A DNA stretch of 39,672 bases from an uncultured Collinsella sp. (GCA_902476475.1 CABSDO010000006.1:1-39672), one strand, 5' to 3'. Numbered from the stretch's first letter, positions 1 through 8,731 are shown. Translations and numbers: made by a program. Notes: generated from the sequence alone by a model not told the origin.

Positions 1-734
1 GTGCCGTGGGCAGCGGCGGCCTCAACAGTAGCGGCTTGACGCTCCGCGCGATCCCATACGCCCGAGCGACCACCCTCCTTGTGCAGCAGGCGTACGTCGA
101 CAATCTCCATGCCGCGGTCGACTGCCTTGCACATGTCGTAGATGGTCAAGCACGCGGCGCTCGCGCCGGTCAACGCCTCCATCTCGATGCCCGTCTTGCC
201 CGTCACGCCCGCCGTGACCAACACATGAAAGCCGACCTGTCCGTCCGGACGTGCCGGTGCCCAGCCCTCGGGCACGTCCTCGGCAGGCGTTCCCGCCGGA
301 GCGATGGGCTCAATATCGCACTTGCTCTTGGTGATGAGCAGCGGGTGGCACATGGGGATGATGTCGCTCGTACGTTTGATGGCCATGATGCCCGCCACGC
401 GCGCGCAGGCGAGCACGTCACCCTTCTTGGCGCGGTCCTGCAGCACCATCGCCTGCGTCTCGGGATGCATGAGGATGGTGCCCTCGGCGATGGCGATGCG
501 GTGCGTCTCGGCCTTGTCGGATACGTCGACCATGCGCACCTCGCCCTTGGCGTCCACGTGCGTCAGCTCGTCGCGGCGTGCGTCGCGGACGGGCTCGGCG
601 GCAGTGTCGGTGGTCGCCGTTGCGGCTTGCGCGCCCGCGGACGTAGCGTCTTTGCTGGCAGACGTGGCTTTATGGGCAGACATCGCGGCCCTGCGAGCGG
701 CCTTGGTGGCATCGGCGTACCTGCTCTTGGCCAT
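1..734 (-). CDS. moaC: Cyclic pyranopterin monophosphate synthase MoaC (C-terminus beyond the left edge)
   Basis: MoaC converts the 3',8-cyclo-GTP product of MoaA to cyclic pyranopterin monophosphate in molybdenum cofactor synthesis. The reading frame is open from an ATG at 734 to the window edge (244 codons seen). The MoaC core starts near residue 55 with LTHVDAKGEVRMVDVSDKAE and includes IPMCHPL (active-site His) and the GIEMEALTGASAACLTIYDMCKA block that holds the catalytic Asp and Lys. The core ends near HKEGGRSG. About 50 Ala/Lys/Thr-rich residues precede it, which ordinary MoaC (about 160 residues) lacks, and the frame continues past the usual end, so a longer or fused protein is possible. 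The start is set by a GGAGGAT ribosome site inside the end of moaA; moaA's stop is 4 nt upstream, so the two are one operon. Confidence 0.93.
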   Translation of the reverse strand, partial: MAKSRYADATKAARRAAMSAHKATSASKDATSAGAQAATATTDTAAEPVRDARRDELTHVDAKGEVRMVDVSDKAETHRIAIAEGTILMHPETQAMVLQDRAKKGDVLACARVAGIMAIKRTSDIIPMCHPLLITKSKCDIEPIAPAGTPAEDVPEGWAPARPDGQVGFHVLVTAGVTGKTGIEMEALTGASAACLTIYDMCKAVDRGMEIVDVRLLHKEGGRSGVWDRAERQAATVEAAAAHG

Positions 735-738
735 ATGA

Positions 739-1794
739 TCATCCTCCGATTTGGGACATAAATCGTTGCGTGCCCTCAATTATCGCGTGTTCCTGCGGTT
801 TGTGGGCCACGGCATCGCGCCAAATCGAAAGTACCTGCATATCATCACCACGGCGCAGCGCCTCGCGAACCGAATACTCGGCATCGCTGAACAGACAGGG
901 ACGTACGCTGCCGTCGGCCGTCAGGCGTAAACGGTTGCAGCTCGCGCAAAAATGATTGGACATGGCGCTAATGAAGCCGACCGTACCCGCTGCGTCCGGA
1001 AAGCGCCAGTAGCGCGCGGGACCGGCGCCGGCAGGAGCGTCGTTGATGTCGAGCGGCTCAAGCTCACCCAGACCCACCGCGGCGGCTCCGGCATTGATGT
1101 GCGCCCGCAGCTCGTCACTCGGCACGGTATCGCTCGCGTCCCACAGCTCGGGATTGAGCGTGGGCGCATGCGGATCAACGGCGCAATGCGAGCTCGTGTG
1201 CTCATCGCCGATGGGCATGTATTCGATAAAGCGCAGGTGAATGGGGCGGTCGACCGTGAGCCGCGCGAGGGCCGCCACGTCCTGGTTGAGGCGGCGGACC
1301 ACCACGCAGTTGACCTTAACCGGCTCAAAGCCCCAGGTTAGCGCCGCATCGATGCCAGCCATGGTTTGTTCGAGCCGGCCCAGACGCGTGATCTTTCCAA
1401 AGAGCGCGGGATCGAGCGTGTCGAGCGAAATGTTGACGCGGTCGAGCCCAGCGTCTCTGAGCTGCGGCGCCAGCTTGGGCAGCAGGGCACCGTTGGTGGT
1501 GAGCGAGATGTCCTCGACCTGCGGGATCGCGCGGATATCGCGAATGAGCGGAATAATGCGACGGCTGACCAGCGGCTCGCCACCCGTCAGGCGTACGCGG
1601 CGAATGCCCTCCCCCGCCACCAGACGCACAAACCGGGCGATTTCCTCGGCGCTGAGCAGCTCGTCGTGTGCGCGCGGCGCCACGCCGTCGGCGGGCATGC
1701 AGTAGATGCAGCGGAAATTGCACTTGTCGGTCACGGCAATGCGCAGGTAGTTGATGTCGCGGCCAAAACCGTCATGTTGCACGCACTCGTCCAC
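739..1794 (-). CDS. moaA: GTP 3',8-cyclase MoaA
   Basis: Radical SAM enzyme that rearranges GTP to 3',8-cyclo-GTP, the first step of molybdenum cofactor synthesis. The 351-residue protein has the radical SAM cluster motif CNFRCIYC near residue 25, a GGEPL block, and the C-terminal second 4Fe-4S motif FCASCNRL...RPCLF. It ends in Gly-Gly, the conserved tail needed for catalysis in this family. The start is GTG at 1794 behind a GGGGAG ribosome site; no in-frame ATG gives a better N-terminus. moaC follows 4 nt downstream. About 130 nt upstream of the start separate it from the palindrome at 1926-1990; I see no clear Moco riboswitch there. Confidence 0.95.
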   Translation of the reverse strand: MDECVQHDGFGRDINYLRIAVTDKCNFRCIYCMPADGVAPRAHDELLSAEEIARFVRLVAGEGIRRVRLTGGEPLVSRRIIPLIRDIRAIPQVEDISLTTNGALLPKLAPQLRDAGLDRVNISLDTLDPALFGKITRLGRLEQTMAGIDAALTWGFEPVKVNCVVVRRLNQDVAALARLTVDRPIHLRFIEYMPIGDEHTSSHCAVDPHAPTLNPELWDASDTVPSDELRAHINAGAAAVGLGELEPLDINDAPAGAGPARYWRFPDAAGTVGFISAMSNHFCASCNRLRLTADGSVRPCLFSDAEYSVREALRRGDDMQVLSIWRDAVAHKPQEHAIIEGTQRFMSQIGG

Positions 1795-1925
1795 ACGGCC
1801 CTCCCCTCGCGCAGCGATTTATTCTTCGGGAAACATAATACCCCACAAGAGAATCAAGCCGACACGCGTACGACAGGACAGGCCATTCGAGCAAGAAGGG
1901 CTTCCCGAGCCCATCCTCAGCATTC

Positions 1926-1990
1926 AAACCGTCCCAACATTCGATACTTTTCCCGATATTGGCAAAAAACGTCGAATGTTGGGACGGTTT
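1926..1990 (-). repeat. Long palindrome, family 1 copy 1 (19-bp arms, 27-nt loop)
   Basis: The arms at 1926-1944 and 1972-1990 are perfect inverted repeats beginning AAACCGTCCCAACATTCGA. The loop can itself pair partly (TTTT/AAAA, CC/GG), giving one long hairpin. It lies 38 nt after the stop of the minus-strand nuclease-like gene, so it can act as its transcript end, though the U-run is weak (GGTTTGAATG on the minus strand). A second copy lies at 3166-3230. Confidence 0.85.
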
Positions 1991-2027
1991 AGGTGTTCGC
2001 AGAGCTCGAAAGACGAGCTAGACGCCC

Positions 2028-3065
2028 CTAGAGGCCGCCGTTCCAGTGGCGAATCACGAATTCCCGCAGGTCATTCTGCCGTTTCTGGAACGCTTCGCTT
2101 CGGTCGCACTTGAGGCCCATAGCGAGCGCGATGGCATTCATCGCCCGATGCAATTGCAGCCGGTTGGCAAACTGAGTCCCAGTGAGGACGATCATCCTAA
2201 AGCCCAGTGCGCTCAGCACGGTCATACGCTCCGCGTCCGACGCACTGCGCTGCTTATCGAGATGGTCCGAGCCGTTGTATTCAATGCCCGTACCTCTCGC
2301 AGGTGCATATACATCGATCTCGAAATACCCGGCCTTAGCGAGATATTTGAACTCGTTGGGAACATCGACCCGATGGTTGAGCTCGACCCTGGTGTACCCG
2401 AGCCCGCCCTGGGAACGCTTCGCGACGACCATGATTGCGGTGGCCGTCTCCATGGGCGAACGGGCAGCGTCCTTTACACGCTTGAGCAACGAGGCCGCGC
2501 GTTTCACGCCTCGACGCGAAGGATTCTGCTCGCAAAAAGTACGCAGGTCGGCGACGGCATATCGCTGCGAGGCCTCGACATAATCATCGCTCGACAGATG
2601 GTTAAGGTGATACCGAGCACACACTTCAAATCCGTACTCAAGCTGCTCGAGCTCGCTCATCCACGAGCCCGCCTGGACAAAGCACATGGCCTCATCAACC
2701 ACCAGAAGACCCTCTGCCACCTCGATAAGATGATCCGAAGGTATGGGCGCCCCAAACACATGGCGTCGGAGACCCGCCGGCCGAGAGCGTTCAAAATCGA
2801 AGCTAACCAGCGTATCAATACGGTCGAGTTCCTCTTGAGGAATACCAAGTGAGACCAGATAGTCGGCGACAATCTCGACCGCTGCAGATATCCTCAATCC
2901 CTTGGCATCGAGCCCCAATTTGGGGAGGCTCGCAGTCGGCTCCACCTCGCCAGCAAATGAGTCTTCGTCGTATAGGCTGCTTGCTCGCGAGAGCGGCTCG
3001 GACAGGCGCGCCACGTTGTGGTACAGCCAGGCAGTCTTATGGGACAGGACGATCGGCAGGTCCAT
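2028..3065 (-). CDS. Hypothetical protein with C-terminal DUF559/Vsr-like nuclease fold
   Basis: 345 residues, start ATG 3065 with GGAGGG close upstream. I do not recognise a named gene. The C-terminal third has the spacing of a PD-(D/E)XK-type fold as in DUF559/Vsr-like proteins: RSPMET (Glu), YFEIDVYAP (Asp), GIEYNGSDHLD (Glu-x-Asn and His), then ASDAER and a hydrophobic strand FRMIVLT. The N-terminal 200 residues look helical and resemble the recognition half of AbiEi-like actinobacterial proteins only loosely. No signal peptide or membrane segment. It is a single-gene unit with family 1 palindromes on both sides (1926-1990, 3166-3230). Nuclease activity is inference; a defence, repair or regulatory role is unknown. 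Confidence 0.6.
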   Translation of the reverse strand: MDLPIVLSHKTAWLYHNVARLSEPLSRASSLYDEDSFAGEVEPTASLPKLGLDAKGLRISAAVEIVADYLVSLGIPQEELDRIDTLVSFDFERSRPAGLRRHVFGAPIPSDHLIEVAEGLLVVDEAMCFVQAGSWMSELEQLEYGFEVCARYHLNHLSSDDYVEASQRYAVADLRTFCEQNPSRRGVKRAASLLKRVKDAARSPMETATAIMVVAKRSQGGLGYTRVELNHRVDVPNEFKYLAKAGYFEIDVYAPARGTGIEYNGSDHLDKQRSASDAERMTVLSALGFRMIVLTGTQFANRLQLHRAMNAIALAMGLKCDRSEAFQKRQNDLREFVIRHWNGGL

Positions 3066-3165
3066 GAGCCCTCCAATGGAGTCGGATAACCAACCTTATT
3101 CCCCTGCTCACGGATTCGCACACTTCCACGTACAAGAAAGCATTCCACCCGTACGAGCGACAGAA

Positions 3166-3230
3166 AAACCGTCCCAAAAATCGATGCTTTTCTTCAATAT
3201 CGAGAAAAACATCGATTATTGGGACGGTTT
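3166..3230 (-). repeat. Long palindrome, family 1 copy 2; probable terminator of the ABC exporter operon
   Basis: Arms 3166-3185 and 3211-3230 (AAACCGTCCCAAAAATCGAT and its complement with one mismatch), 25-nt loop in which TTTTC and GAAAA can pair. On the minus strand it is followed by GGTTTTTC, a U-run, and it sits 49 nt after the stop of the exporter gene. It shares arm sequence and loop layout with 1926-1990. Confidence 0.85.
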
Positions 3231-3279
3231 GGGGCGAGGTGAGAGGTCGGAGGGCCAGAGCAAGCCGCACTCCAACGGG

Positions 3280-5172
3280 TTAATCCAGCTCCTTCAATCC
3301 GTGTGCCAGCTGCCAGTATTCCCCGTGCTGGGCGAGGAGCTCCTCGTGGGTACCGCGTTCAATGATGCGGCCGTGTTCGAGGACCATGATGGCGTCGGCG
3401 TCGCGGACCGTGGACAGGCGGTGCGCAATCATAAACGTGGTGCGGCCGCGCATGATGCGGTCCATGCCGCGCTCGATGAGCTTTTCGGTGCGCGTGTCGA
3501 TGGAGCTCGTGGCCTCGTCCAAGATGAGCACCGGCGGATCGGCCACGGCCACGCGCGCGATCAGCTGGCGCTGGCCCTGTGACAGGTTGGCACCGTCCGC
3601 GGTCACGAGCGTGTCGTAACCTTGCGGCAAGCGGCGGATAAACGAGTCGGCGCAGGCGGCCTCGGCAGCGGCGCGCACTTCTTCGTCAGTCGCGTCGAGC
3701 TTGCCAAAGCGGATGTTCTGCGCAATGGTGCCGCTAAACAGGTGCGTGTCCTGCAGCACAATGCCGAGCGACCCGCGCAAGCTGGCCTTGGCGATATGCT
3801 TGACGTCGATACCGTCGTACGTGATCTCGCCGTCATCGACCTCGTAGAAGCGGTTGATGAGGTTGGTGATGGTCGTCTTTCCGGCGCCCGTCGAGCCAAC
3901 AAAGGCGATCTTCTGTCCCGGCTTGGCGAACAGGTTGAGGTCCATGAGCACGCGCGTGCCCGGCACGTAAGAAAAGTCCACGGTATGGAAGCGCACGTCG
4001 CCGGCGAGCGGGACCAGACCGGTAACAAGCTCGGTACCGTCGGCTGCCACCGCACGCCCCGACTCATCAACGGCGGCCACGTCGTGCAGATGCCCGTACG
4101 TGCCCACACCCTGGCCCTCGGGAATCTTCCACGCCCACGCCGCGTCTCCCGTCTGCACCAGTTCCACGCGGCCCTCGTCCACCTCGGGCTTAAGGTCCAT
4201 CGCGGCAAACAGGCGCTCGGCACCGGCCAGCGCGTTGAGTAAGAAGTTGCCCAGCTGCGTAAACTGGTTGATGGGCATGGCCGCCTGGCGCACAAAGACC
4301 AGGTAGCTCGCGAGCGAACCCACGTCGGCAAGTCCCTTGATGCAGAGCATGCCGCCCGCCACGGCAACGATGGCGTAGTTGACGTAGCCGATCACCACGG
4401 TCATGGGCACCATCGAGTTGGCGTAGGCCTGTGCGGCGCCGCCGGTACGGCGCAGCTCCTGGTTGCGCGTGTCAAAACCAGCAACATTGACCTGCTCGTG
4501 GTTAAAGACCTTAATGACCTTTTGGCCCGAGACCATCTCCTCGACGTATCCGTCCAAGTCGCCGAGCGATGCCTGCTGGGCGGCAAAAAAGCGCTTGGAG
4601 CGGGCACCCGAGTAGCGCGCGTACAGCACAATGGCAACATCGCACGCGAGCGTGATAATCGTGAGCTGCCAGTTAAGAATGATGAGCATGGCTGTGGTGC
4701 CGATCACCTGAATGGTCGCCTGAATCACGTTGGCAAAGCTATTGTTGAGTGCCTCGGAGACCGTGTCGACGTCGTTGGTGAAGAAACTCATGATGTCGCC
4801 CGAGCGCGTACTGTCGAAGTAACTGAGCGGCAGCGTCTGGATGTGCGCGAACAAGTCGCGGCGAATATCGGACACCACGCGCTGGGCCGCGCGCACCATA
4901 ATCTGCGAGTAACCCAAGGCCGAGAGCACGCCCGCGGCGTAGATGACGGCCGTAAAGAGAACCTGCTTGGTAAGCAGCTCCTCCCCACCCGCGGCCAGGC
5001 CGTTGACGATGGGGCGCACCATATAGGTGCCGGCGAGGCTCGCGATGGCCGCGACGGAGGCAAGCACGCCCACCGCCAGCAGCGAGAACTTGGCATGCCC
5101 CATGTAGGAGAGCAAGCGGCGGAGCGTTCGACGCAAATTGGCCGGACGAGCCTGAGCGGAAGTCTTAGGCAT
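3280..5172 (-). CDS. ABC exporter subunit with canonical ATPase site (MdlB/BmrD-like)
   Basis: A fused membrane-ATPase half-transporter of 630 residues: six membrane helices in the first ~330 residues, then an ATP-binding domain with Walker A GSTGAGKTT, signature LSQGQRQ, Walker B VLILDEATS and switch His in IAHRLS. All catalytic residues are present. The start MPKTSAQ (ATG 5172) follows a GGAAGGGGG site; a longer frame to 5244 lacks support. It overlaps the end of the partner gene by 8 bp, so the two are translated together and form a heterodimer, probably a drug or lipid-like substrate exporter. An extra stretch of about 50 residues (near 365-415, AWKIPEGQGVGTYGHLHDVA...) lies between the membrane and ATPase domains. 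Substrate cannot be read from sequence. Confidence 0.92.
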   Translation of the reverse strand: MPKTSAQARPANLRRTLRRLLSYMGHAKFSLLAVGVLASVAAIASLAGTYMVRPIVNGLAAGGEELLTKQVLFTAVIYAAGVLSALGYSQIMVRAAQRVVSDIRRDLFAHIQTLPLSYFDSTRSGDIMSFFTNDVDTVSEALNNSFANVIQATIQVIGTTAMLIILNWQLTIITLACDVAIVLYARYSGARSKRFFAAQQASLGDLDGYVEEMVSGQKVIKVFNHEQVNVAGFDTRNQELRRTGGAAQAYANSMVPMTVVIGYVNYAIVAVAGGMLCIKGLADVGSLASYLVFVRQAAMPINQFTQLGNFLLNALAGAERLFAAMDLKPEVDEGRVELVQTGDAAWAWKIPEGQGVGTYGHLHDVAAVDESGRAVAADGTELVTGLVPLAGDVRFHTVDFSYVPGTRVLMDLNLFAKPGQKIAFVGSTGAGKTTITNLINRFYEVDDGEITYDGIDVKHIAKASLRGSLGIVLQDTHLFSGTIAQNIRFGKLDATDEEVRAAAEAACADSFIRRLPQGYDTLVTADGANLSQGQRQLIARVAVADPPVLILDEATSSIDTRTEKLIERGMDRIMRGRTTFMIAHRLSTVRDADAIMVLEHGRIIERGTHEELLAQHGEYWQLAHGLKELD

Positions 5173-6988
5173 GGCGCTCACCCCCTTCCAGAGATGATCC
5201 GTATGCGACGGAGGAAAACGGATCGTTCGCGTCGTCGGCATCACCGTCGTCGCTCACATCACCCGCGAACTCCATCTGCGAGGCGTAAATCTCCTGGTAG
5301 ATGTTGTCACCCGCCAGCAGCTCCTCATGCGTGCCCACGCCGTGGACACGGCCGTCATCCAGCACCACGATGCGGTCGGCATCCATCACGCTTGCGATAC
5401 GCTGGGCGATGATGATCACCGTCGTGTCGGGAATCTGAGCGATATGCTCGCGGATCTTGGCGTCGGTCGCCATATCGACCGCATTGGTCGAGTCATCAAA
5501 AATGAGCACGCGCGGGTGCTTAAGCAGCGTTCGCGCGATGCACAGGCGCTGCTTCTGGCCGCCCGAAACACCGGCGCCACCCTGGCCCAACTCGCCGTCG
5601 AGTCCGCCGATGCGGTCCAGAAACTCGTCCACGCACGCCGCACGGCAGGCATCCAACAACTCCTCGTCGGTGGCATCGGGCGCGCCCCACTGCAGGTTCT
5701 CGCGCACGGTCCCCGTAAACAGCACGTTCTTTTGCAGCACAATGCCCACGGCGTCACGCAGGCTGACCAAGTCGTAGTCGCGCACGTCGCGCCCGCCCAC
5801 GAGCACGGCGCCCTCGGTAGCGTCGTACAGGCGCGCGATGAGCTGCACGAGCGAGCTCTTGCCCGAGCCCGTGCCGCCGAGCACGCCCACCGTGGAGCCC
5901 GGCTCAATGCGAAGGTCGATATGCTCGAGCACGTCCTCGGCAGCATCCGCGCGGTACTTAAACGACACATCGCGGAACTCGACACTTCCGTCGGCGACCT
6001 CGTGCACGGCAGCATCGGCAGCGGGCGCCTGGATGAGCGACTGCTCGTCGATCACCTGTGAGATGCGCTCCACACTGGCGAGTGCGCGCGTAAGCAGCAA
6101 AAATACGTTGGAGATCATCATGAGCGAGTTCATAATCAGCAGGACGTAGCTCATAAAGCCCGTGAGTGAGCCCACGCCCAGCTCGCCGGCGAGAATCATG
6201 CGTCCGCCGATCCACAGGATAGAAAGCGCGGCCACGTACATCGACAGCTGAAACACCGGCAGGTTGAGCACGGCATTGCCGAACGTCTTCGTCGCCGTAT
6301 GCGCGAGCTCGGTATTGACGGTGTCGAACTTGGCCTCCTCGTGCTCGGCGCGCACATACGCCTTGACGGCGCGCACAGCAGTGAGGTCTTCCTGCACTAC
6401 GCCGTTGAGGTGGTCCATCGAGGTCTGGAGCTGACGGTAGAGCGGGCTCACACGGTAGGTGATAACCCCCAGCACGATCGCCAGCACGGGCAGGATAATC
6501 GCAAAGACCGTGGCGAGCGGGCGCGACAGCGCCAGCGCGTAGATAAGGCCGACAACGAGCGTCACCGGGCCGCGCACCATGGGGCGAAAGCCATTACCGA
6601 TAGCATTTTGGATGACGGTAATATCGGTGGTCATGCGGGTGACGAGCGAGCTGGCATCGTAGTTGTCCAGGTTGCCAAAAGCGAGCGTCTGGATCTTGCG
6701 ATACTCTGCCTCGCGCAGGTTGGCGCCCAAGCCCGAAGCCACGCGAGCGGATGTGCGGGCATAGCCCAAGCCCAATACCAGCGAAAACGCCGCACACACC
6801 AACATGTACGCGCCTTGCAGCAGCATGTAGTTGATGTCGCCCGCAGGCACGCCCACGTCGATGATATTGGCCATGATAACCGGGATGAACAGCTCGAGCG
6901 CCGTCTCGGCCGAGACAAAAAACACGCCGAGTATGGCATCGCGACGGTATGCCCCCAAGTAAGAAAACAGAATCTTGAGATTGCGCAC
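5165..6988 (-). CDS. ABC exporter subunit with degenerate ATPase site (MdlA/TM287-like)
   Basis: A 607-residue half-transporter with six membrane helices and an ATP-binding domain: Walker A GGTGSGKSS, signature VSGGQKQR, Walker B LIFDDSTNAVD and switch region IIAQRIA. The catalytic Glu after Walker B is Asp and the switch His is Gln, the pattern of the degenerate half of heterodimeric exporters such as TM287/288, LmrCD and BmrCD. The partner encoded just downstream has the intact residues. The acidic C-terminal tail (DVSDDGDADDANDP) is unusual. Start is GTG 6988; an ATG ten nt upstream is in another frame. A clear promoter lies at 7028-7057. Confidence 0.92.
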   Translation of the reverse strand: MRNLKILFSYLGAYRRDAILGVFFVSAETALELFIPVIMANIIDVGVPAGDINYMLLQGAYMLVCAAFSLVLGLGYARTSARVASGLGANLREAEYRKIQTLAFGNLDNYDASSLVTRMTTDITVIQNAIGNGFRPMVRGPVTLVVGLIYALALSRPLATVFAIILPVLAIVLGVITYRVSPLYRQLQTSMDHLNGVVQEDLTAVRAVKAYVRAEHEEAKFDTVNTELAHTATKTFGNAVLNLPVFQLSMYVAALSILWIGGRMILAGELGVGSLTGFMSYVLLIMNSLMMISNVFLLLTRALASVERISQVIDEQSLIQAPAADAAVHEVADGSVEFRDVSFKYRADAAEDVLEHIDLRIEPGSTVGVLGGTGSGKSSLVQLIARLYDATEGAVLVGGRDVRDYDLVSLRDAVGIVLQKNVLFTGTVRENLQWGAPDATDEELLDACRAACVDEFLDRIGGLDGELGQGGAGVSGGQKQRLCIARTLLKHPRVLIFDDSTNAVDMATDAKIREHIAQIPDTTVIIIAQRIASVMDADRIVVLDDGRVHGVGTHEELLAGDNIYQEIYASQMEFAGDVSDDGDADDANDPFSSVAYGSSLEGGERHA

Positions 6989-7027
6989 GGAGCTTCATCT
7001 CCCATCAAACGTTGTTCCCAAACGGAC

Positions 7028-7057
7028 GTATTATTGCGCGACCTGCGGCAGTGTCAA
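7028..7057 (-). promoter_or_regulatory. Sigma-70-type promoter of the ABC exporter operon
   Basis: On the minus strand, -35 TTGACA (7052-7057) and -10 TAATAC (7028-7033) are separated by 18 nt and lie about 40 nt before the GTG start at 6988. The consensus match is strong. Confidence 0.7.
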
Positions 7058-7176
7058 GTATTACGAAATTGATTTCTGCAAGGTAAACACCCATGTTGAG
7101 CATGAGCCATGTTTGCACGTATTCAAATAGAAATGAATGCGCACGCCACTTTTTTGCCCCAGTCTCAACACAAATC

Positions 7177-7207
7177 TTGACTCTACAATCGTTATAGGGT
7201 TTTCACT
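7177..7207 (+). promoter_or_regulatory. MerR-type promoter/operator upstream of the MATE pump
   Basis: -35 TTGACT (7177-7182) and -10-like TTCACT (7202-7207) are 19 nt apart. The spacer holds an imperfect dyad, CTACAA-TCG-TTATAG. A 19-bp spacer with a dyad between the hexamers is the layout of promoters controlled by MerR-family activators. No merR gene is visible in the window. The pump's ATG is 41 nt downstream. Confidence 0.5.
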
Positions 7208-7247
7208 ACACTGGTATGCAAACGAACCAAGCCAGAAAGTCCCGCCC

Positions 7248-8594
7248 ATGGAACACGACCTCACACGCGGCAATGTCCTCAAGACCATCGCGGTCTTTGC
7301 CCTACCCTACATGCTCTCGTATTTTTTGCAGATGCTCTACGGCATGGCGGACCTGTACATGATGGGGCAGTTTAGCGGCGCCGCCGGCATCACCGCCGTG
7401 GGCAACGGCGCGCAGACGCTCTATATCATTACCGTGACACTTGTGGGCCTGGCCATGGGAACGACCGTCATCGTCGGCCACGCCGTGGGCTCGCGGCGCT
7501 TTGACCGCGCGGAGGTCGCCATCGGTACCACCATCACGCTCTTTATGGGCGTCTCGGTGGTACTGGCCGCAGTCTTGCTCGCGCTGTGTCCGCAGATCGT
7601 GGCGCTCATTGGCACGCCGGCCGAGGCAGTCGAAGGCACCGCCGCCTACCTGCGCATCTGCTTTATCGGCATTCCCTTTATCGCCGCGTACAACATCCTT
7701 TCGGCCATCTTTCGCGGTCTGGGCGATTCGCGCTCGCCCATGTATGTGATCGGCGTGGCGTGCATCATCAACATCGCGCTCGACTTTTTGTTCATCGGCC
7801 ACATGGGGCTCGGCCCCGTGGGCGCGGCGCTCGGCACGGTAATCGCACAGACGGCAAGCGTAGCCCTCGCGCTTGCGTGGCTCAAAAGCCGCCGCACGCA
7901 TATCCACGTTAAACGCAGCGACCTGCGCCCCCAGCCCGAGGTGCTCGGCAGCATTCTTAAGATTGGCGTGCCCGTGGCCGTGCAGGACGGCTGCATCCAG
8001 GTGGCGTTTATGTTCATCACCGTCATCGCCAACCACCGCGGCCTGGTCGACGCTGCCGCCGTGGGCCTTGTCGAAAAGATGATCAGCTTCTTGTTCATTG
8101 TGCCGAGTTCCATGGGCGCCACCGTCAGCGCACTCACGGCGCAAAATGTCGGCGCAGGCAAGGGCGACCGCGCGCGCCAGGTCCTCAAGGATGCCATGAC
8201 CATCTCGGTGGTGTATGGATGCCTGATCACGGCACTCATGTGGCTGGTTGCGCCGGCGTTTATCGGCTTCTTTGCCAAGGACACCGCGGTGGTCGCGGCC
8301 GGTACCGGTTATATCCACAGCTACATCTTCGACGCGATCTTTGCCGGTATCCACATTTGCTTTAGCGGCTTTTTCGCCGCGCAGGGCAAGAGCTATATCG
8401 GCTTTGCACACAACGTGCTGGCGGTGGCGCTCATTCGCGTGCCGGGCGCGTGGCTGCTGTCGAACGCCTTTCCCAACACGTTGTTCCCCATGGGCATCGC
8501 CTCGCCCTGCGGCTCGATTCTGTCGGCGATCATTTGCGTCGTGGCGTTTACCGTGCTCAACCGCCGCGGGGCTTTTGACAAGCTGGCAGCGTAG
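7248..8594 (+). CDS. MATE family multidrug efflux transporter
   Basis: 448 residues with twelve predicted membrane helices in the MATE arrangement of two six-helix halves; N-terminus MEHDLTRGNVLKTIAVFALP followed by MADLYMMGQF is typical of the NorM/DinF-like branch. MATE proteins export cationic drugs in exchange for sodium or protons. The start ATG 7248 was chosen because family members begin a few residues before the ...I..FALP motif; the longer frame from 7137 would run through the promoter at 7177-7207. Transcribed away from the ABC exporter; terminator at 8692-8729. Substrate unknown. Confidence 0.92.
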   Translation: MEHDLTRGNVLKTIAVFALPYMLSYFLQMLYGMADLYMMGQFSGAAGITAVGNGAQTLYIITVTLVGLAMGTTVIVGHAVGSRRFDRAEVAIGTTITLFMGVSVVLAAVLLALCPQIVALIGTPAEAVEGTAAYLRICFIGIPFIAAYNILSAIFRGLGDSRSPMYVIGVACIINIALDFLFIGHMGLGPVGAALGTVIAQTASVALALAWLKSRRTHIHVKRSDLRPQPEVLGSILKIGVPVAVQDGCIQVAFMFITVIANHRGLVDAAAVGLVEKMISFLFIVPSSMGATVSALTAQNVGAGKGDRARQVLKDAMTISVVYGCLITALMWLVAPAFIGFFAKDTAVVAAGTGYIHSYIFDAIFAGIHICFSGFFAAQGKSYIGFAHNVLAVALIRVPGAWLLSNAFPNTLFPMGIASPCGSILSAIICVVAFTVLNRRGAFDKLAA

Positions 8595-8643
8595 CGGGGC
8601 AACGCGGAATCGCCCTAATCGACGACATCATCAGCGATGATCC

Positions 8644-8730
8644 GGCAACCTACGTGACGCAGATCACGGTGCCCGTTGCCCCAGCAAAGTAAGAACCGCC
8701 CGGAAGGCATCGTGCTTCCGGGCGGTTCTT
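8644..8730 (+). repeat. Diverged direct repeat, left copy (includes the terminator)
   Basis: The stretch from GGCAACCTACGTGACGCAGA through the hairpin at 8692-8729 matches 10413-10499 at roughly 70% by eye, in the same orientation, including a stop codon in the same place. In frame it reads ...PATYVTQITVPVAPAK-stop, like a gene tail, but no upstream gene is present in that frame. The two copies bracket both toxin-antitoxin pairs. Confidence 0.55.
8692..8729 (+). terminator. Bidirectional hairpin terminator between the MATE gene and the RelE-like toxin
   Basis: 15-bp perfect arms (8692-8706 and 8715-8729, AGAACCGCCCGGAAG) with an 8-nt loop. It lies 98 nt after the MATE stop, and on the other strand 3 nt after the toxin stop. 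Confidence 0.85.
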
Positions 8731-8731
8731 T

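Noticed and set aside
1795..1925. Moco riboswitch upstream of moaA
   Set aside because: I could not recognise the conserved stems; a covariance-model search would decide.
3280..6988. Loss-of-function mutation in the ABC subunit with Asp and Gln at catalytic positions
   Set aside because: This asymmetry is normal for heterodimeric exporters; the partner carries the intact site.
8595..8691. Gene tail ...DDIISDDPATYVTQITVPVAPAK-stop downstream of the MATE gene
   Set aside because: No start or upstream coding sequence in frame; kept only as part of the direct repeat, not as a pseudogene.
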